Source: Bradyrhizobium diazoefficiens (GTDB taxonomy: Bacteria; Pseudomonadota; Alphaproteobacteria; Rhizobiales; Xanthobacteraceae). From it: a stretch of 64,000 nt of DNA. Position numbers and translations under genes: made by a program. The notes beneath the pieces are model-generated. The model did no database searches, was not told the origin of the DNA, and saw only the letters and a program-made list of their open reading frames with translations. Positions 38,763 to 47,313 of the stretch are shown in pieces. Each line of letters begins with the position of its first letter. Within the stretch, counting starts at the first letter, position 1. The stretch covers positions 5,236,501 to 5,300,500 of the forward strand of contig NZ_CP067102.1 of assembly GCF_016616885.1 (NCBI RefSeq), read 5' to 3'.

Positions 38763-39449
38763 TCAGGCCGGCGTGAACCGGGCAAGATCGTGGATCCCGA
38801 ATGTCTGCTCGATCGCCGTCACTCTCGCCACATACCTCTCGAATCCGTCCTCTCCGAATTTGCGCCGTTCGTCGCGCTCGAAGTCCTCTGCCATGGCGTC
38901 GAACTCGTGCGCGGAGACGATGCCGCGCAGCTTTGGAAAGAGCTCCGTGTCCTCGCGCGCCTCGTGCGGCCTGTACATAGACACGAAGCTTTGAATGCAC
39001 GCGATCAGGCGACTCCGGCTTTCACCCGGCACCTGGCTTGGCGGCACCAGGCCTAGAATTGTATCAGTGAGACGGCGGCCAGCCTGATGCTGCTGGTAGA
39101 GTACATTGACGAGTTCGACCATCTGCCCGGCTTTGCGAAAACGGGGAAATAGCTGCTGTTCCTCGGTACGCTCGTGATAGTCTTCGATGAATTCGTGAAC
39201 GATGCCAGCGGCGCGCGCCAGGATAGCCACATCGAAATCCTCGCCGCGTGCAAACTTTTGCAAGCCCGCTTCGTAGACCAGCAGGACGCGGTTGAGCACT
39301 CCGTGCTCGCGCATCAGGTCTTCGGATGGCGTCACCTCCGTGGCCGGATCGGTCTCCGCCGCGTGCGCGCGGCTCGGACCGGCGGCGCTCGCGATCAATA
39401 ATCCCGAAGTCGCATGAACGAGATGTCGACGGTCGAAAATGGGGTTCAT
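38763..39449 (-). CDS. Exported hemerythrin-domain protein
   Basis: 228 residues from ATG 39449 with AAGGAG 9 nt upstream; the frame extends to 40079 only as an artefact over the divergent genes. The N-terminus is Tat/Sec-like (FDRRHLVHATSGLLIASAAG). The hemerythrin fold has its metal ligands in LMREHGVLNRVLLVYEAG, FIEDYHERTEEQQLFPRFR and MYRPHEAREDTELFPKLR. It may bind O2 or NO, or sense iron/redox state, in the periplasm. It is divergent from the cytochrome c gene and shares a palindromic promoter region with it. Confidence 0.85.
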   Translation of the reverse strand: MNPIFDRRHLVHATSGLLIASAAGPSRAHAAETDPATEVTPSEDLMREHGVLNRVLLVYEAGLQKFARGEDFDVAILARAAGIVHEFIEDYHERTEEQQLFPRFRKAGQMVELVNVLYQQHQAGRRLTDTILGLVPPSQVPGESRSRLIACIQSFVSMYRPHEAREDTELFPKLRGIVSAHEFDAMAEDFERDERRKFGEDGFERYVARVTAIEQTFGIHDLARFTPA

Positions 39450-39513
39450 CGCCAAACTCCTTGCTGAAGGCACCAGCGCGTCGTCTACGGCGCGTGCCGG
39501 GCGGTTGCAGTCC

Positions 39514-39538
39514 AACAGGCCGGGTGCAGCGCGGTTCC
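39514..39538 (-). promoter_or_regulatory. EcfG-type promoter for the hemerythrin gene
   Basis: Minus strand: GGAAC (39534-39538), 17 nt, GTTGGA. The -35 is half of the palindrome CGGTTCCTGAC (39532-39542) / GTCAGGAACCG (39550-39560). 65 nt from the start codon. Confidence 0.6.
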
Positions 39539-39553
39539 TGACGCGGGGAGTCA

Positions 39554-39578
39554 GGAACCGACCCTGCCGGGAAGTGTT
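39554..39578 (+). promoter_or_regulatory. EcfG-type promoter for the cytochrome c operon
   Basis: GGAAC (39554-39558), 17 nt, GTTGTC (39576-39581), ending 31 nt before ATG 39609. The -35 is the other half of the 11-bp-arm palindrome with the hemerythrin promoter. Confidence 0.65.
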
Positions 39579-39608
39579 GTCGCCGCTATCAAAGAAGGAG
39601 TGACGCCC

Positions 39609-40007
39609 ATGCGCCAGTCGCTGCTCGCGTTCACGCGAGTTCTGGCCTCGCTGGCGGCAGCAATGACGTTTGGCGCAGGACTTGCCTTCGCCGCCGGCGA
39701 TCCCGCGGCGGGGGCAGCGGTTTTCGAGCGGGAATGCGCGTTGTGCCACACCATCGCCAAAGGCGAGCCAAATCGCTTCGGACCCAATCTGTTCGGCATT
39801 GCCGAGCGCAAGGCCGCCACCGTGCCGGGATACGAGTACTCGCCGGAATTCATCACCATGGCGATCTGGACCTGGAGCCCCGACGCCATCGCGTCTTTCG
39901 TGATTGCCCCTGCTCTCACGATTCCGGGCAACAAGATGTCCATGTTCCAGGGCGTTCCGGATTCCGAGCTTGACGATCTCATCGCCTATTTGGCGGCCCA
40001 GAAATAG
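39609..40007 (+). CDS. Periplasmic class I cytochrome c
   Basis: 132 residues from ATG 39609; AAGGAG 9-14 nt upstream makes the adjacent GTG 39600 unlikely. Signal peptide ending GLAFAAG. One haem site CALCHTIAKGEPNRFGPNL and the distal Met in GNKMSMFQGVPD. This is the cytochrome c2/c550 class. It probably shuttles electrons to an oxidase. The next gene, 8 bp on, also has a haem motif. Confidence 0.9.
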   Translation: MRQSLLAFTRVLASLAAAMTFGAGLAFAAGDPAAGAAVFERECALCHTIAKGEPNRFGPNLFGIAERKAATVPGYEYSPEFITMAIWTWSPDAIASFVIAPALTIPGNKMSMFQGVPDSELDDLIAYLAAQK

Positions 40008-40015
40008 AGGCGCCC

Positions 40016-42253
40016 ATGAGACTGCCGATAGGGTTGCTCGCAGCCGTCGCTTTCGTTCAATTGTCCGTGCGGCCGGCATCCGTGTCGGCCCAGGAGACCG
40101 CCCAACCGGCTCCCGTCGAGATCGACGCGCATGACATCGGCGGTGCGGTCACAAGTGCGAACGGACCGGAAGCCGGCGTGTGGGTGATCGCCGAGACCCG
40201 GGATCTCGGGACGCGCTTCGTCAAGATCGTCGTGACGGACGATCTTGGCCGTTTCATAATCCCCGATCTTCCTGCGGCGCGCTATCAGGTCTGGGTCCGC
40301 GGCTATGGTCTTGTCGATTCACCGAAAGTCGACGGTGAGAGAGGGCAGCGGTTGAACCTGGAGGCGGCGGTCGCGCCGGACCGTGCTGCGGCGGCGCAAT
40401 ACTATCCTGCCATCTACTGGTTCTCGCTGCTCAGGACTCCCGGACCGGACAAGTTTCCCGGCACCGGCCCCAATGGCAATGGCATGCCGCGCGAATTCAA
40501 GACCCGCGATCAATGGCTCGACGTCATCAAGACCAATGGCTGCGGCAATTGTCATCAGATCGGCAATTATGCCACGCGCACAATGCCGCCGGCGTTCGAG
40601 CATTTCCAGTCCAGCATCGCCGCGTGGGCGCGCCGCCTGCAATCGGGCCCTGGCGGCACCACCATGGTTCGCACCATGGGACGCCTGTTGGCTGCCGACG
40701 GCGGCCATCTCGCCGCGCTCGCGGATTGGACCGACCGCGTCAAGGCGGGCGAGCTCCCGAAGTCCGCGCCGCCGCGGCCGACAGGCATCGAGCGCAATCT
40801 TGTCCTCACGGTGCGTGACTGGCTTGATCCGAAGCACTACCTGCACGACCTCGCGGCGACTGACAAGCGTCAGCCGACGGTGAATGCGAACGGCCCGCTC
40901 TATGGCGCGACCGAGCTCTCCAGCAACACGATGCCGGTGCTCGATCCGATCCACAACGCAAAGAAAGTCGTCTCCGTGCCGGTCCGCGAGCCGGAGGACA
41001 CGCCGAGCTCGGCGCTGGCGAATCCGGTGTTCGCGTCCTCACCTTATTTCGGTCGCGAGCAGGTGTGGGACAGCCAAGTCAATGCTCATTCGCCGGCGAT
41101 GGACCAGGAGGGCCGCATCTATTTCACTGCCCAGCTTCGCCCGCCGACGGAGGTCCCCGCCTATTGCGGCAAAGACTCGCCGCTCCGTTCGGCGCAGCTT
41201 TATCCGCTGACGACGAAGCCAGAGGGTTTCAATCAGAACTCGCGTCAAGTGACGGTCTACGATCCGCGCAGCGAGAAGTTTACGTTCATCGATACCTGCT
41301 TCGGCACCCAGCATCTGAACTTTGCCGAGGACGATGCGAACACGCTCTGGTTCAGCAACAACACGCAAGGCAAGAACGCCGTTGTCGGTTGGTTGAATAC
41401 CAGGAAGTTCTGGGAAACGCGCGATGCGGCGGCGGCGCAGGGCTGGAGCGCGCTCGTGGTCGACACCAACGGCAATGGCAGGCGCGATGAAGATTACAAC
41501 GAGCCTGGCCAGCGGGCCGATCCCGGCAAGGATACCCGCATTTCGTTCGGCCTTTATGGCATTTCCGCAAGCCCGCTCGACGGCTCGATCTGGGGCTCGA
41601 GCCTGCCGCATCCCGGCTACATCGTTCGCATCGATCCCGGGACGAATCCACCCGATACGGCGCTCGCCGAGGTCTACAAGGTGCCGTTGCCCGGCTACGG
41701 TATTCGCGGCATGGACGTTGATCGCAATGGCGTCGTCTGGGTGCCGCTCGACAGCGGGCATATCGGCAGCTTCGACCGACGCAGATGCAAGGGTCCCCTC
41801 AACGGCCCCGGAGCCGAAACGGGCGACAAATGTCCCGAAGGCTGGAGCTTCTACCCGCTGCCGGGCCCGCCGCTGCAGGGCGACACCGGCGCGGCCGAGA
41901 ACCCGTATTACGCCTGGGTCGATCAGCACAATATCCTCGGGCTGGGGGCGAACATACCGATCGCTACCGGCAATCAGTCCGATTCCCTGCACGCGCTGGT
42001 GGATGGCCGTATCGTCGAGCTGCGAGTGCCCTATCCCATGGGCTTCTTCGCCAAGCAGATCGATGGGCGGATCGACGATCCAACCGCGGGATGGAAGGGC
42101 CGCGCGCTCTGGGTAACCTCAGGCAATCGCGCGCCCGTTCACATCGAAGGCATCGACGCGCCCCATCCGGGAGCGCCGGGAGCAACCGATGATGCGCGGT
42201 CGAGCCCGCTGGTGGTGCAATTCCAGCTTCGTCAAAATCCGCTCGCGCACTAG
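40016..42253 (+). CDS. Exported beta-propeller protein with a CxxCH haem motif
   Basis: 745 residues with a signal peptide (LLAAVAFVQLSVRPASVSAQ). Residues about 35-115 form a carboxypeptidase-regulatory-like beta-sandwich (DIGGAVTSANGPEAGVWVIA). A single haem-binding motif follows in TNGCGNCHQIGNYATR (near 180). The remaining 500 residues resemble the Vgb/streptogramin-lyase propeller (IWGSSLPHPGYIVRIDPG, GIRGMDVDRNGVVWVPLDSG). RBS GAGG; it is 8 bp behind the cytochrome gene, so the two act together. A periplasmic redox enzyme using the cytochrome as acceptor is my inference; the substrate is unknown, and lyase activity should not be assumed. Confidence 0.8.
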   Translation: MRLPIGLLAAVAFVQLSVRPASVSAQETAQPAPVEIDAHDIGGAVTSANGPEAGVWVIAETRDLGTRFVKIVVTDDLGRFIIPDLPAARYQVWVRGYGLVDSPKVDGERGQRLNLEAAVAPDRAAAAQYYPAIYWFSLLRTPGPDKFPGTGPNGNGMPREFKTRDQWLDVIKTNGCGNCHQIGNYATRTMPPAFEHFQSSIAAWARRLQSGPGGTTMVRTMGRLLAADGGHLAALADWTDRVKAGELPKSAPPRPTGIERNLVLTVRDWLDPKHYLHDLAATDKRQPTVNANGPLYGATELSSNTMPVLDPIHNAKKVVSVPVREPEDTPSSALANPVFASSPYFGREQVWDSQVNAHSPAMDQEGRIYFTAQLRPPTEVPAYCGKDSPLRSAQLYPLTTKPEGFNQNSRQVTVYDPRSEKFTFIDTCFGTQHLNFAEDDANTLWFSNNTQGKNAVVGWLNTRKFWETRDAAAAQGWSALVVDTNGNGRRDEDYNEPGQRADPGKDTRISFGLYGISASPLDGSIWGSSLPHPGYIVRIDPGTNPPDTALAEVYKVPLPGYGIRGMDVDRNGVVWVPLDSGHIGSFDRRRCKGPLNGPGAETGDKCPEGWSFYPLPGPPLQGDTGAAENPYYAWVDQHNILGLGANIPIATGNQSDSLHALVDGRIVELRVPYPMGFFAKQIDGRIDDPTAGWKGRALWVTSGNRAPVHIEGIDAPHPGAPGATDDARSSPLVVQFQLRQNPLAH

Positions 42254-42358
42254 AGCGTTTTCGAGCGAAGTGGATACCGGTTCGCGTAAAGAAAACGCGT
42301 CAAAACAAGAATCTAGAGCCCCGTTCCGATTCCATCGGAACGGAAAAGGCTCTAGATG
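42251..42358. repeat. Interspersed palindromic repeat (Bradyrhizobium type)
   Basis: Starts CTAGAGCGTTTTCGAGCGAA and ends with the hairpin CTAGAGCC..CCGTTCCGATTCCATCGGAACGG..GGCTCTAG (42312-42358). I recognise the sequence as a high-copy family of Bradyrhizobium genomes. It overlaps the stop of the propeller gene and may act as its terminator. Confidence 0.75.
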
Positions 42359-42403
42359 TGAGCCTAATCGGCCCTTTGCGAAAAACCGGTAGGAGGCGGG
42401 GGT

Positions 42404-42556
42404 CTACGTGCTCGATGAACGTATGCCGCCGTCGGTCATCGTGTCCCAAAGGTTAAGACCGGACTTCTGGATCATCACCTTCCACAGATCCTCAAGATCT
42501 TCCCTCGCGGTTTCGCCGCGGTCGTCTCGGCCACGCGAAACATGCTTGGAGACCAT
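42404..42556 (-). CDS. Possible 50-residue protein (weak)
   Basis: An ATG 42556 frame gives MVSKHVSRGRDDRGETARED, then LEDLWKVMIQKSGLNLWDTM to a TAG stop. The composition is more protein-like than the other frames here. There is no ribosome-binding site. Listed as a possibility only, in an otherwise empty 270-bp gap. Confidence 0.2.
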   Translation of the reverse strand: MVSKHVSRGRDDRGETAREDLEDLWKVMIQKSGLNLWDTMTDGGIRSSST

Positions 42557-42630
42557 TCAATTGATCGCGAGGCCGGACCGCGGGCTGTCCCTTTGATAGG
42601 AACTCGTTTCGTGCTGATGCGTCAGCTGAT

Positions 42631-43563
42631 ATGGCAAAGCTCATCAAGATCCGATTTCACCAGTTCGGCGGCAATGACATGCTACGCGTCGACCGGCTCG
42701 AACAATCAGGTCCCGACGCGGGCCAGATCCTGGTCTCTGTCCGGGCCGCAAGCGTCAATCCCGTCGATTTCAAGATCAGGTCGGGCAAATATCCTTCTGT
42801 GCGGGAAGACCGGTTGCCCTATACGCCCGGCCGGGACGTCTGCGGAATCGTCACGACATGCGGCGCGCAGGCGACGCGCTTTCGTGTCGGCGACGAGGTC
42901 TTCGGCATGGTTCCTGTGTTCGGCGGCTACGCCCAGCAGGTGGTCCTCGACGAGCGCGCGGCCGCGCACAAGCCTGCCCGGCTCGATCACGTTCATGCTG
43001 CCGCCATTCCGCTGGCAGGACAGACGGCGCATCAGGGATTGTTCCGACACGGCCAGCTCAAGGCCGGAGAGACCGTCCTGATCCACGGCGGATCTGGCGG
43101 CGTCGGTCATTTCGCGATTCAGTTCGCCAAGGCAAAGGGCGCTCGCGTGCTGACGACGGTCTCGACGGAACATGTCGAGTTTGCGCGATCGCTCGGGGCT
43201 GACGTGGTGATCGACTACAAGACCCTGCGCTTCGAAGAAGTCGCCAAGAGTGTCGACATGGTGTTCGACCTGATCGACGGCGAGACGCGCGAGCGTTCCT
43301 GGGCGCTTCTCAACAAGGGCGGTCGCCTGATCTCCACGTTGACGGCACCCTCGCAGGATCGCGCAAAATCGCTGGGCGTGACGGCGATGCGCTACACCGT
43401 CGAGCCCGACGGCGAGGAACTGGCCGAGATCGGGAAGCTCGCCGACAGCAGCAAGCTCACGCCGCACATTCAGGCCACGTTTCCCCTTGAGCAGGCAGCC
43501 GAGGCCCTGGCGATGGTGGAGCGCGGCCACACGGCCGGCAAGGTCGTGCTGACGTACGGCTGA
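42631..43563 (+). CDS. NADP-dependent quinone oxidoreductase-like MDR protein
   Basis: 310 residues of the medium-chain dehydrogenase family, zinc-free branch. N-terminal GroES-like domain (SVNPVDFKIRSGKYPSVRED, GRDVCGIVTTCG), Rossmann motif VLIHGGSGGVGHFAIQFAKA and the usual C-terminal LEQAAEALAMVERGHTAGKV. Structural- and catalytic-zinc Cys are missing. Reduces quinones or enones with NADPH in the cytosol. It lies 13 bp before the oxalate decarboxylase-like gene, so they share a transcript. Confidence 0.88.
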   Translation: MAKLIKIRFHQFGGNDMLRVDRLEQSGPDAGQILVSVRAASVNPVDFKIRSGKYPSVREDRLPYTPGRDVCGIVTTCGAQATRFRVGDEVFGMVPVFGGYAQQVVLDERAAAHKPARLDHVHAAAIPLAGQTAHQGLFRHGQLKAGETVLIHGGSGGVGHFAIQFAKAKGARVLTTVSTEHVEFARSLGADVVIDYKTLRFEEVAKSVDMVFDLIDGETRERSWALLNKGGRLISTLTAPSQDRAKSLGVTAMRYTVEPDGEELAEIGKLADSSKLTPHIQATFPLEQAAEALAMVERGHTAGKVVLTYG

Positions 43564-43576
43564 GTAGGAGTATCTC

Positions 43577-44782
43577 GTGAATACACCGAACCGCCGATCC
43601 CTGCTGGCCGCCGCGGCCGCTCTTGGCGCCACCGCAGCCGCCTCTGCGCAGCCGCGCAACGAGCCGGTGATTGGCGACAAGGGCGCGACCATCGTCGGGC
43701 CTCGCAACCCGGAGCGGGAGCTGCAGAACCCGGACATCTTGCGGCCACCGTCGACCGACCATGGCTCGGTGCCGAACCTGCGGTTCTCGTTTGCAGACGC
43801 GCATATGAAGATCCGCACAGGCGGCTGGTCGCGCGAGGTCACGCAGCGCGAGCTCGCGATCTCGACCACGATGGCCGGCGTGAACATGCGCCTGACCTCG
43901 GGCGGCGTCCGCGAGCTGCACTGGCACAAGCAGGCCGAATGGGCCTTCATGCTGGCCGGCAAGGCCCGCATCACCGCGGTCGACAATGACGGCCATAATT
44001 TCATCGCCGACGTCGGCCCTGGCGATCTCTGGTACTTCCCTTCCGGCATCCCCCACTCGATCCAGGGACTGCCAGACGACGGTTGCGAATTCCTGCTGGC
44101 GTTTCCGGACGGCGAGTTCTCCGAGGACAGCACGTTTGCGATCACCGATTTGTTCGCCCACAACGATCCCGGCGCGCTGGCGAAGAACCTTGCCATCGAT
44201 ACAACGGCCCTCGGTCAGCTTCCCAAGCAGGAGCGCTTCATCTTTCAGGCCGAGCCGCCGCCACCGGCTCTCGAGGCAGACGCGGTGCACGACGCGCTCG
44301 GCGCCGTGCCGCTCGACATGGTGTTCCACCTGACGCAGCAGCCGCCGACGTCATCGCCAGGTGGCAACGTCCGCATCGCGGATACCCGCAACTTCAAGAT
44401 CTCGACGGACGTTGCGGCGGCGCTGGTGGAGGTCAATCCCGGCCACATGCGCGAGCTGCACTGGCATCCGAACGCCGACGAATGGCAATATTACATGGCA
44501 GGCCAGGCGCGGATGACCGTATTTGCGGCCGAGGCGCGGGCGCGGACATTTGACTACCGCGCCGGCGACGTCGGTTACGTCCCGATGTCGATGAGCCATT
44601 TCATCGAGAACACCGGCGACGAGCCGCTGCGCTTTCTCGAACTGTTCAAATCGCCGCGCTTCATGGATGTCTCGCTCGCGCAATGGATGGCGCTGACCCC
44701 GCCGGAACTCGTTGCGGCGCATCTGAACATCGACCGAGCCGTGGTCGAGAAACTGCGCAAGGACAAGCAGCCGGTTGTGTAG
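43577..44782 (+). CDS. oxdC: Exported oxalate decarboxylase-like bicupin
   Basis: 401 residues from GTG 43577 with TAGGAG 7 nt upstream. Tat-type signal [20 protein letters not shown]. Two cupin domains each have the Mn site: [20 protein letters not shown] and [20 protein letters not shown]. The N-domain has SEDST (in [14 protein letters not shown]), matching the SENST lid that in Bacillus OxdC favours decarboxylation over oxidation. Predicted reaction: oxalate to formate and CO2, in the periplasm, since bacterial homologues in rhizobia carry signals. The symbol is by family. Confidence 0.88.
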   Translation: MNTPNRRSLLAAAAALGATAAASAQPRNEPVIGDKGATIVGPRNPERELQNPDILRPPSTDHGSVPNLRFSFADAHMKIRTGGWSREVTQRELAISTTMAGVNMRLTSGGVRELHWHKQAEWAFMLAGKARITAVDNDGHNFIADVGPGDLWYFPSGIPHSIQGLPDDGCEFLLAFPDGEFSEDSTFAITDLFAHNDPGALAKNLAIDTTALGQLPKQERFIFQAEPPPPALEADAVHDALGAVPLDMVFHLTQQPPTSSPGGNVRIADTRNFKISTDVAAALVEVNPGHMRELHWHPNADEWQYYMAGQARMTVFAAEARARTFDYRAGDVGYVPMSMSHFIENTGDEPLRFLELFKSPRFMDVSLAQWMALTPPELVAAHLNIDRAVVEKLRKDKQPVV

Positions 44783-44844
44783 TCACTCGCGCCGGACGTC
44801 CATCAGCTCTTCAGCTGTCGCCGGGTCGACCTTGCCGCTAACGC

Positions 44845-45738
44845 TTGGAACCATCATCGGGCGCGGAAGTTCGTTCCGGGCATCAGCGGAAACCCGAAAG
44901 GCGCGATTTGCCGGTCCAGCGTTCGCTCGCCAGCTCCACAAGGCGGCCCTGGGCGACAGCCGCGGGATGGATCATCGCGCTCATGGCCTGGGCCACACTC
45001 TCGCCGGCACAGGCAGCTCTCACCGCTTCGCAGCTCGAACAGACCGCCCTCGCGCCACACGTCAACGCACAGCTTCCCATGCAGCTGCCTCTCAGCGATG
45101 CGAACGATCGCGCCGCACCGCTTGCGAGCTGGCTCGGGGCCGTCCCGACCATCTGGATCCTGGCCGACTACACTTGCGAAACCCTGTGCGGGCCGGCGAT
45201 CTCGATCGTGTCGAACGCGCTGGCCGATACTGGCCTCAGCGCCGGCAAGGATTTTCGGCTCATCGTTGTCGGCTTCGATCCCAAGGACACCGCCACCCAG
45301 GCGCTGGCCATGAAGAATGCGCAGCTGAGCCCAAGGAACGGGCTCTCTGAACACAGCGTGTTCCTGAGGACGGCTGCACCGGATGTTAACGCCTTAACCG
45401 ACGCATTCGGCGTGCGGCCGGTCTACGATCGCGAGCATGACCAATTTGCCCATCCCGCCGCCGCCTTCGTCGTGACGCCTGACGGGCGGATTTCCCACGC
45501 GCTCTCGGCTCTTGCGGTCGATGCCGCCAGCCTGCGTCTTGCGCTGGTCGAGGCGGGCCAAGGTCACGTCGGCGGCTGGAGCGACCAGATTCATCTACTC
45601 TGCTACGGCTTCGATCCCGCGCGCGGGACCTATACGCTCGCCGCGCGGCGGCTGCTGATCGCGACGTCCTCCGTCAGCGTCATCGTCCTTGTCCTGCTGA
45701 TCGGGCTTCTGTTCCGGCGCGAGCACGCCACCAGATAG
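44845..45738 (+). CDS. SCO-family copper chaperone-like protein, membrane-anchored
   Basis: Up to 297 residues. The start is uncertain: TTG 44845 gives a polar N-tail, while TTG 44908 gives LPVQRSLASSTRRPWATAAG directly before the signal helix and fits better. The SCO/thioredoxin domain has the copper/redox motif DYTCETLCGPAISIVSN and a late His in EHDQFAHPAAAFVVTPDG. A C-terminal membrane helix (VSVIVLVLLIGLLF) is unusual for SCO proteins, which have it N-terminally. It should help CuA assembly in the caa3 oxidase encoded nearby. The 3' end overlaps actF by 59 bp. Confidence 0.82.
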   Translation: MEPSSGAEVRSGHQRKPERRDLPVQRSLASSTRRPWATAAGWIIALMAWATLSPAQAALTASQLEQTALAPHVNAQLPMQLPLSDANDRAAPLASWLGAVPTIWILADYTCETLCGPAISIVSNALADTGLSAGKDFRLIVVGFDPKDTATQALAMKNAQLSPRNGLSEHSVFLRTAAPDVNALTDAFGVRPVYDREHDQFAHPAAAFVVTPDGRISHALSALAVDAASLRLALVEAGQGHVGGWSDQIHLLCYGFDPARGTYTLAARRLLIATSSVSVIVLVLLIGLLFRREHATR

Positions 45739-46786
45739 CGCCCAAAGGTTCCTTTTCCTCAGACCGCGTGAGAACCGCGTCGAATGCCAGCCAGAAGATC
45801 GTGCCGAGGCAGAGCCCGGCCGCAATCAGCATTGCGCCCGTAACCGTCACGGACAGCCCGTGAATTGCCGGCAGGATGAGGATCGCGGCTTCGAGCCAGC
45901 GCATCGCCAGCGTCAGTCCGCACAGCGCCAGCAGCCAGTACGGGTCCGATCGCACCCGGCTGCTGAGCAGCGCGCAGAAGGGAAAGACGAACTGCCCGAA
46001 TGAGAGCGCGGCGAGGACGAACTGCCAACCGTTCTCCGATCGCGCCAGATACCAGGTGACCTCCTTGGGGATATTGCCCGACCAGATCACGATGTACTGC
46101 ATGGCGTGGAGATAGCACCACAGCAGCAGCGCCGAGAGCAACAGGCCGCTATAGCCGCGGCTCGGGCCGATCTGTCGCATCGACAACAGGCCGGCCGCGA
46201 TGACAAACGCGGTGCCATCGACCAGCAGGAAGCTGAGAAAGATCAGACCATAGATCGAGGAGTGAAATTCCGGCTCCAGCGATTCCAGCCAGTCGATCCC
46301 GGCAAACGAGACGGTGAGAGTCCACACGATCGATCCGACCGACGCCGCGCGCACCATGGCCTCGTCGTTGCGCCAGGCGCGCCTGAGCCATTGGGCGAGC
46401 GCGATCCAGATCAGGAAATAGAGCACGGTCCGCAGCAGGAAGAACCACGGCATGAACCAGCGCGCCTTGAACGGCGGCAATGAGGAGCCGTCCGCGATTG
46501 CCGGATAGATCTCCCTTGTGAACAGCAGGATAGGAATGAAGGTCAGCGCGACGACGGGCAGGATGCCAGTGGTTGCGACGAACACTGTGTGCAGCGTTTC
46601 GGTCCAGCGCCGGCGCACCAGATAGCTGGTCATGAAGACGATCAGCGCTCCGATCGGAATAGCGCCCCAGGCGCTCCAGGCGACGAGATAGGCCGCCGTG
46701 GTCGACCTGACGTCGAAAACGAAGCCGGCGATCAGGACCAGACCCGACACCGCCGCCACCACCCTCCTCGCGCTGCGAATTGTCAT
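45680..46786 (-). CDS. actF: Alternative complex III subunit ActF
   Basis: 368 residues from ATG 46786 (ATGA overlap with actE). About ten helices, NrfD-like, e.g. AWSAWGAIPIGALIVFMTSY and FHSSIYGLIFLSFLLVDGTA, with YVIWSGNIPKEVTWYLAR, a block typical of ActF. It is the second quinol-side membrane subunit of ACIII. The last 19 codons overlap the convergent SCO gene (45680-45738), so the tail AIWWRARAGTEARS is constrained by both genes. Confidence 0.9.
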   Translation of the reverse strand: MTIRSARRVVAAVSGLVLIAGFVFDVRSTTAAYLVAWSAWGAIPIGALIVFMTSYLVRRRWTETLHTVFVATTGILPVVALTFIPILLFTREIYPAIADGSSLPPFKARWFMPWFFLLRTVLYFLIWIALAQWLRRAWRNDEAMVRAASVGSIVWTLTVSFAGIDWLESLEPEFHSSIYGLIFLSFLLVDGTAFVIAAGLLSMRQIGPSRGYSGLLLSALLLWCYLHAMQYIVIWSGNIPKEVTWYLARSENGWQFVLAALSFGQFVFPFCALLSSRVRSDPYWLLALCGLTLAMRWLEAAILILPAIHGLSVTVTGAMLIAAGLCLGTIFWLAFDAVLTRSEEKEPLGAIWWRARAGTEARSAGQGR

Positions 46787-47313
46787 GGCTGGCTCTCCAG
46801 CCTGGCACGTTCGTCCGCCGGTACGTCGTCGAGCGAAGCCTGACGGCTGAGCTGAAGCGCGCGGATATAGGCCACGATCGCCCAGCGATCTGCTGGCGGC
46901 ACGCGGGCCGCATAGGAATACATCGCGCCATGGCCGTTGGTGATGACGTCGAAGAAGTATTGATCTTCCGCGGTGCGCAACCGATCGTCGTGATAGCTCG
47001 TCGGGCGCGGCATGCCGCGCTGGACGACCATACCGGTTCCGTCGCCGCCGGCACCATGGCATGGCGAGCAGAAGATGCCGAAGCGTTCCCGCCCCCGCGC
47101 CAGCAGTTCGGCCGACAGCACGGGCTTCGTGTTGCTTGCCTTCTCCCGCTCCAGATCATCTCGTGCGACTGTGTTTTCCGGCGGTCGCCGCAGCACGCTG
47201 CCGCGGAACAGCGGCGCGCGCGAGTATTCGCTGTAGCGCGGCTGCTCGTCCATATTCTGGTCACAGCCGGCGAGCAGACCGCCAAGCGCAACGATGGTCA
47301 GCCACCTGTTCAT
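46783..47313 (-). CDS. actE: Alternative complex III cytochrome c subunit ActE
   Basis: 176 residues from ATG 47313 (ATGA overlap with actD). A lipoprotein signal with lipobox LLAGC (ALGGLLAGCDQN) anchors it. One haem motif, RFGIFCSPCHGAGGDGTGMV, and a distal Met region (RGMPRPTSYHDDRL). It passes electrons from the complex towards the caa3 oxidase or a soluble cytochrome. Confidence 0.9.
   Translation of the reverse strand: MNRWLTIVALGGLLAGCDQNMDEQPRYSEYSRAPLFRGSVLRRPPENTVARDDLEREKASNTKPVLSAELLARGRERFGIFCSPCHGAGGDGTGMVVQRGMPRPTSYHDDRLRTAEDQYFFDVITNGHGAMYSYAARVPPADRWAIVAYIRALQLSRQASLDDVPADERARLESQP

Noticed and set aside
39450..40079. Extension of the hemerythrin gene to a 438-residue protein
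   Set aside because: The extra part is antisense to the cytochrome c gene and to both promoters; ATG 39449 has a proper RBS and signal peptide.
42599..42623. GGAAC-N17-GTC before the 42631 gene
   Set aside because: The -10 would end only 8 nt before the start codon, leaving no leader, and it reads GTC.
42706..44196. 496-codon minus-strand frame across the oxidoreductase and oxalate decarboxylase genes
   Set aside because: Both plus-strand genes have clear family motifs; the frame is a shadow.
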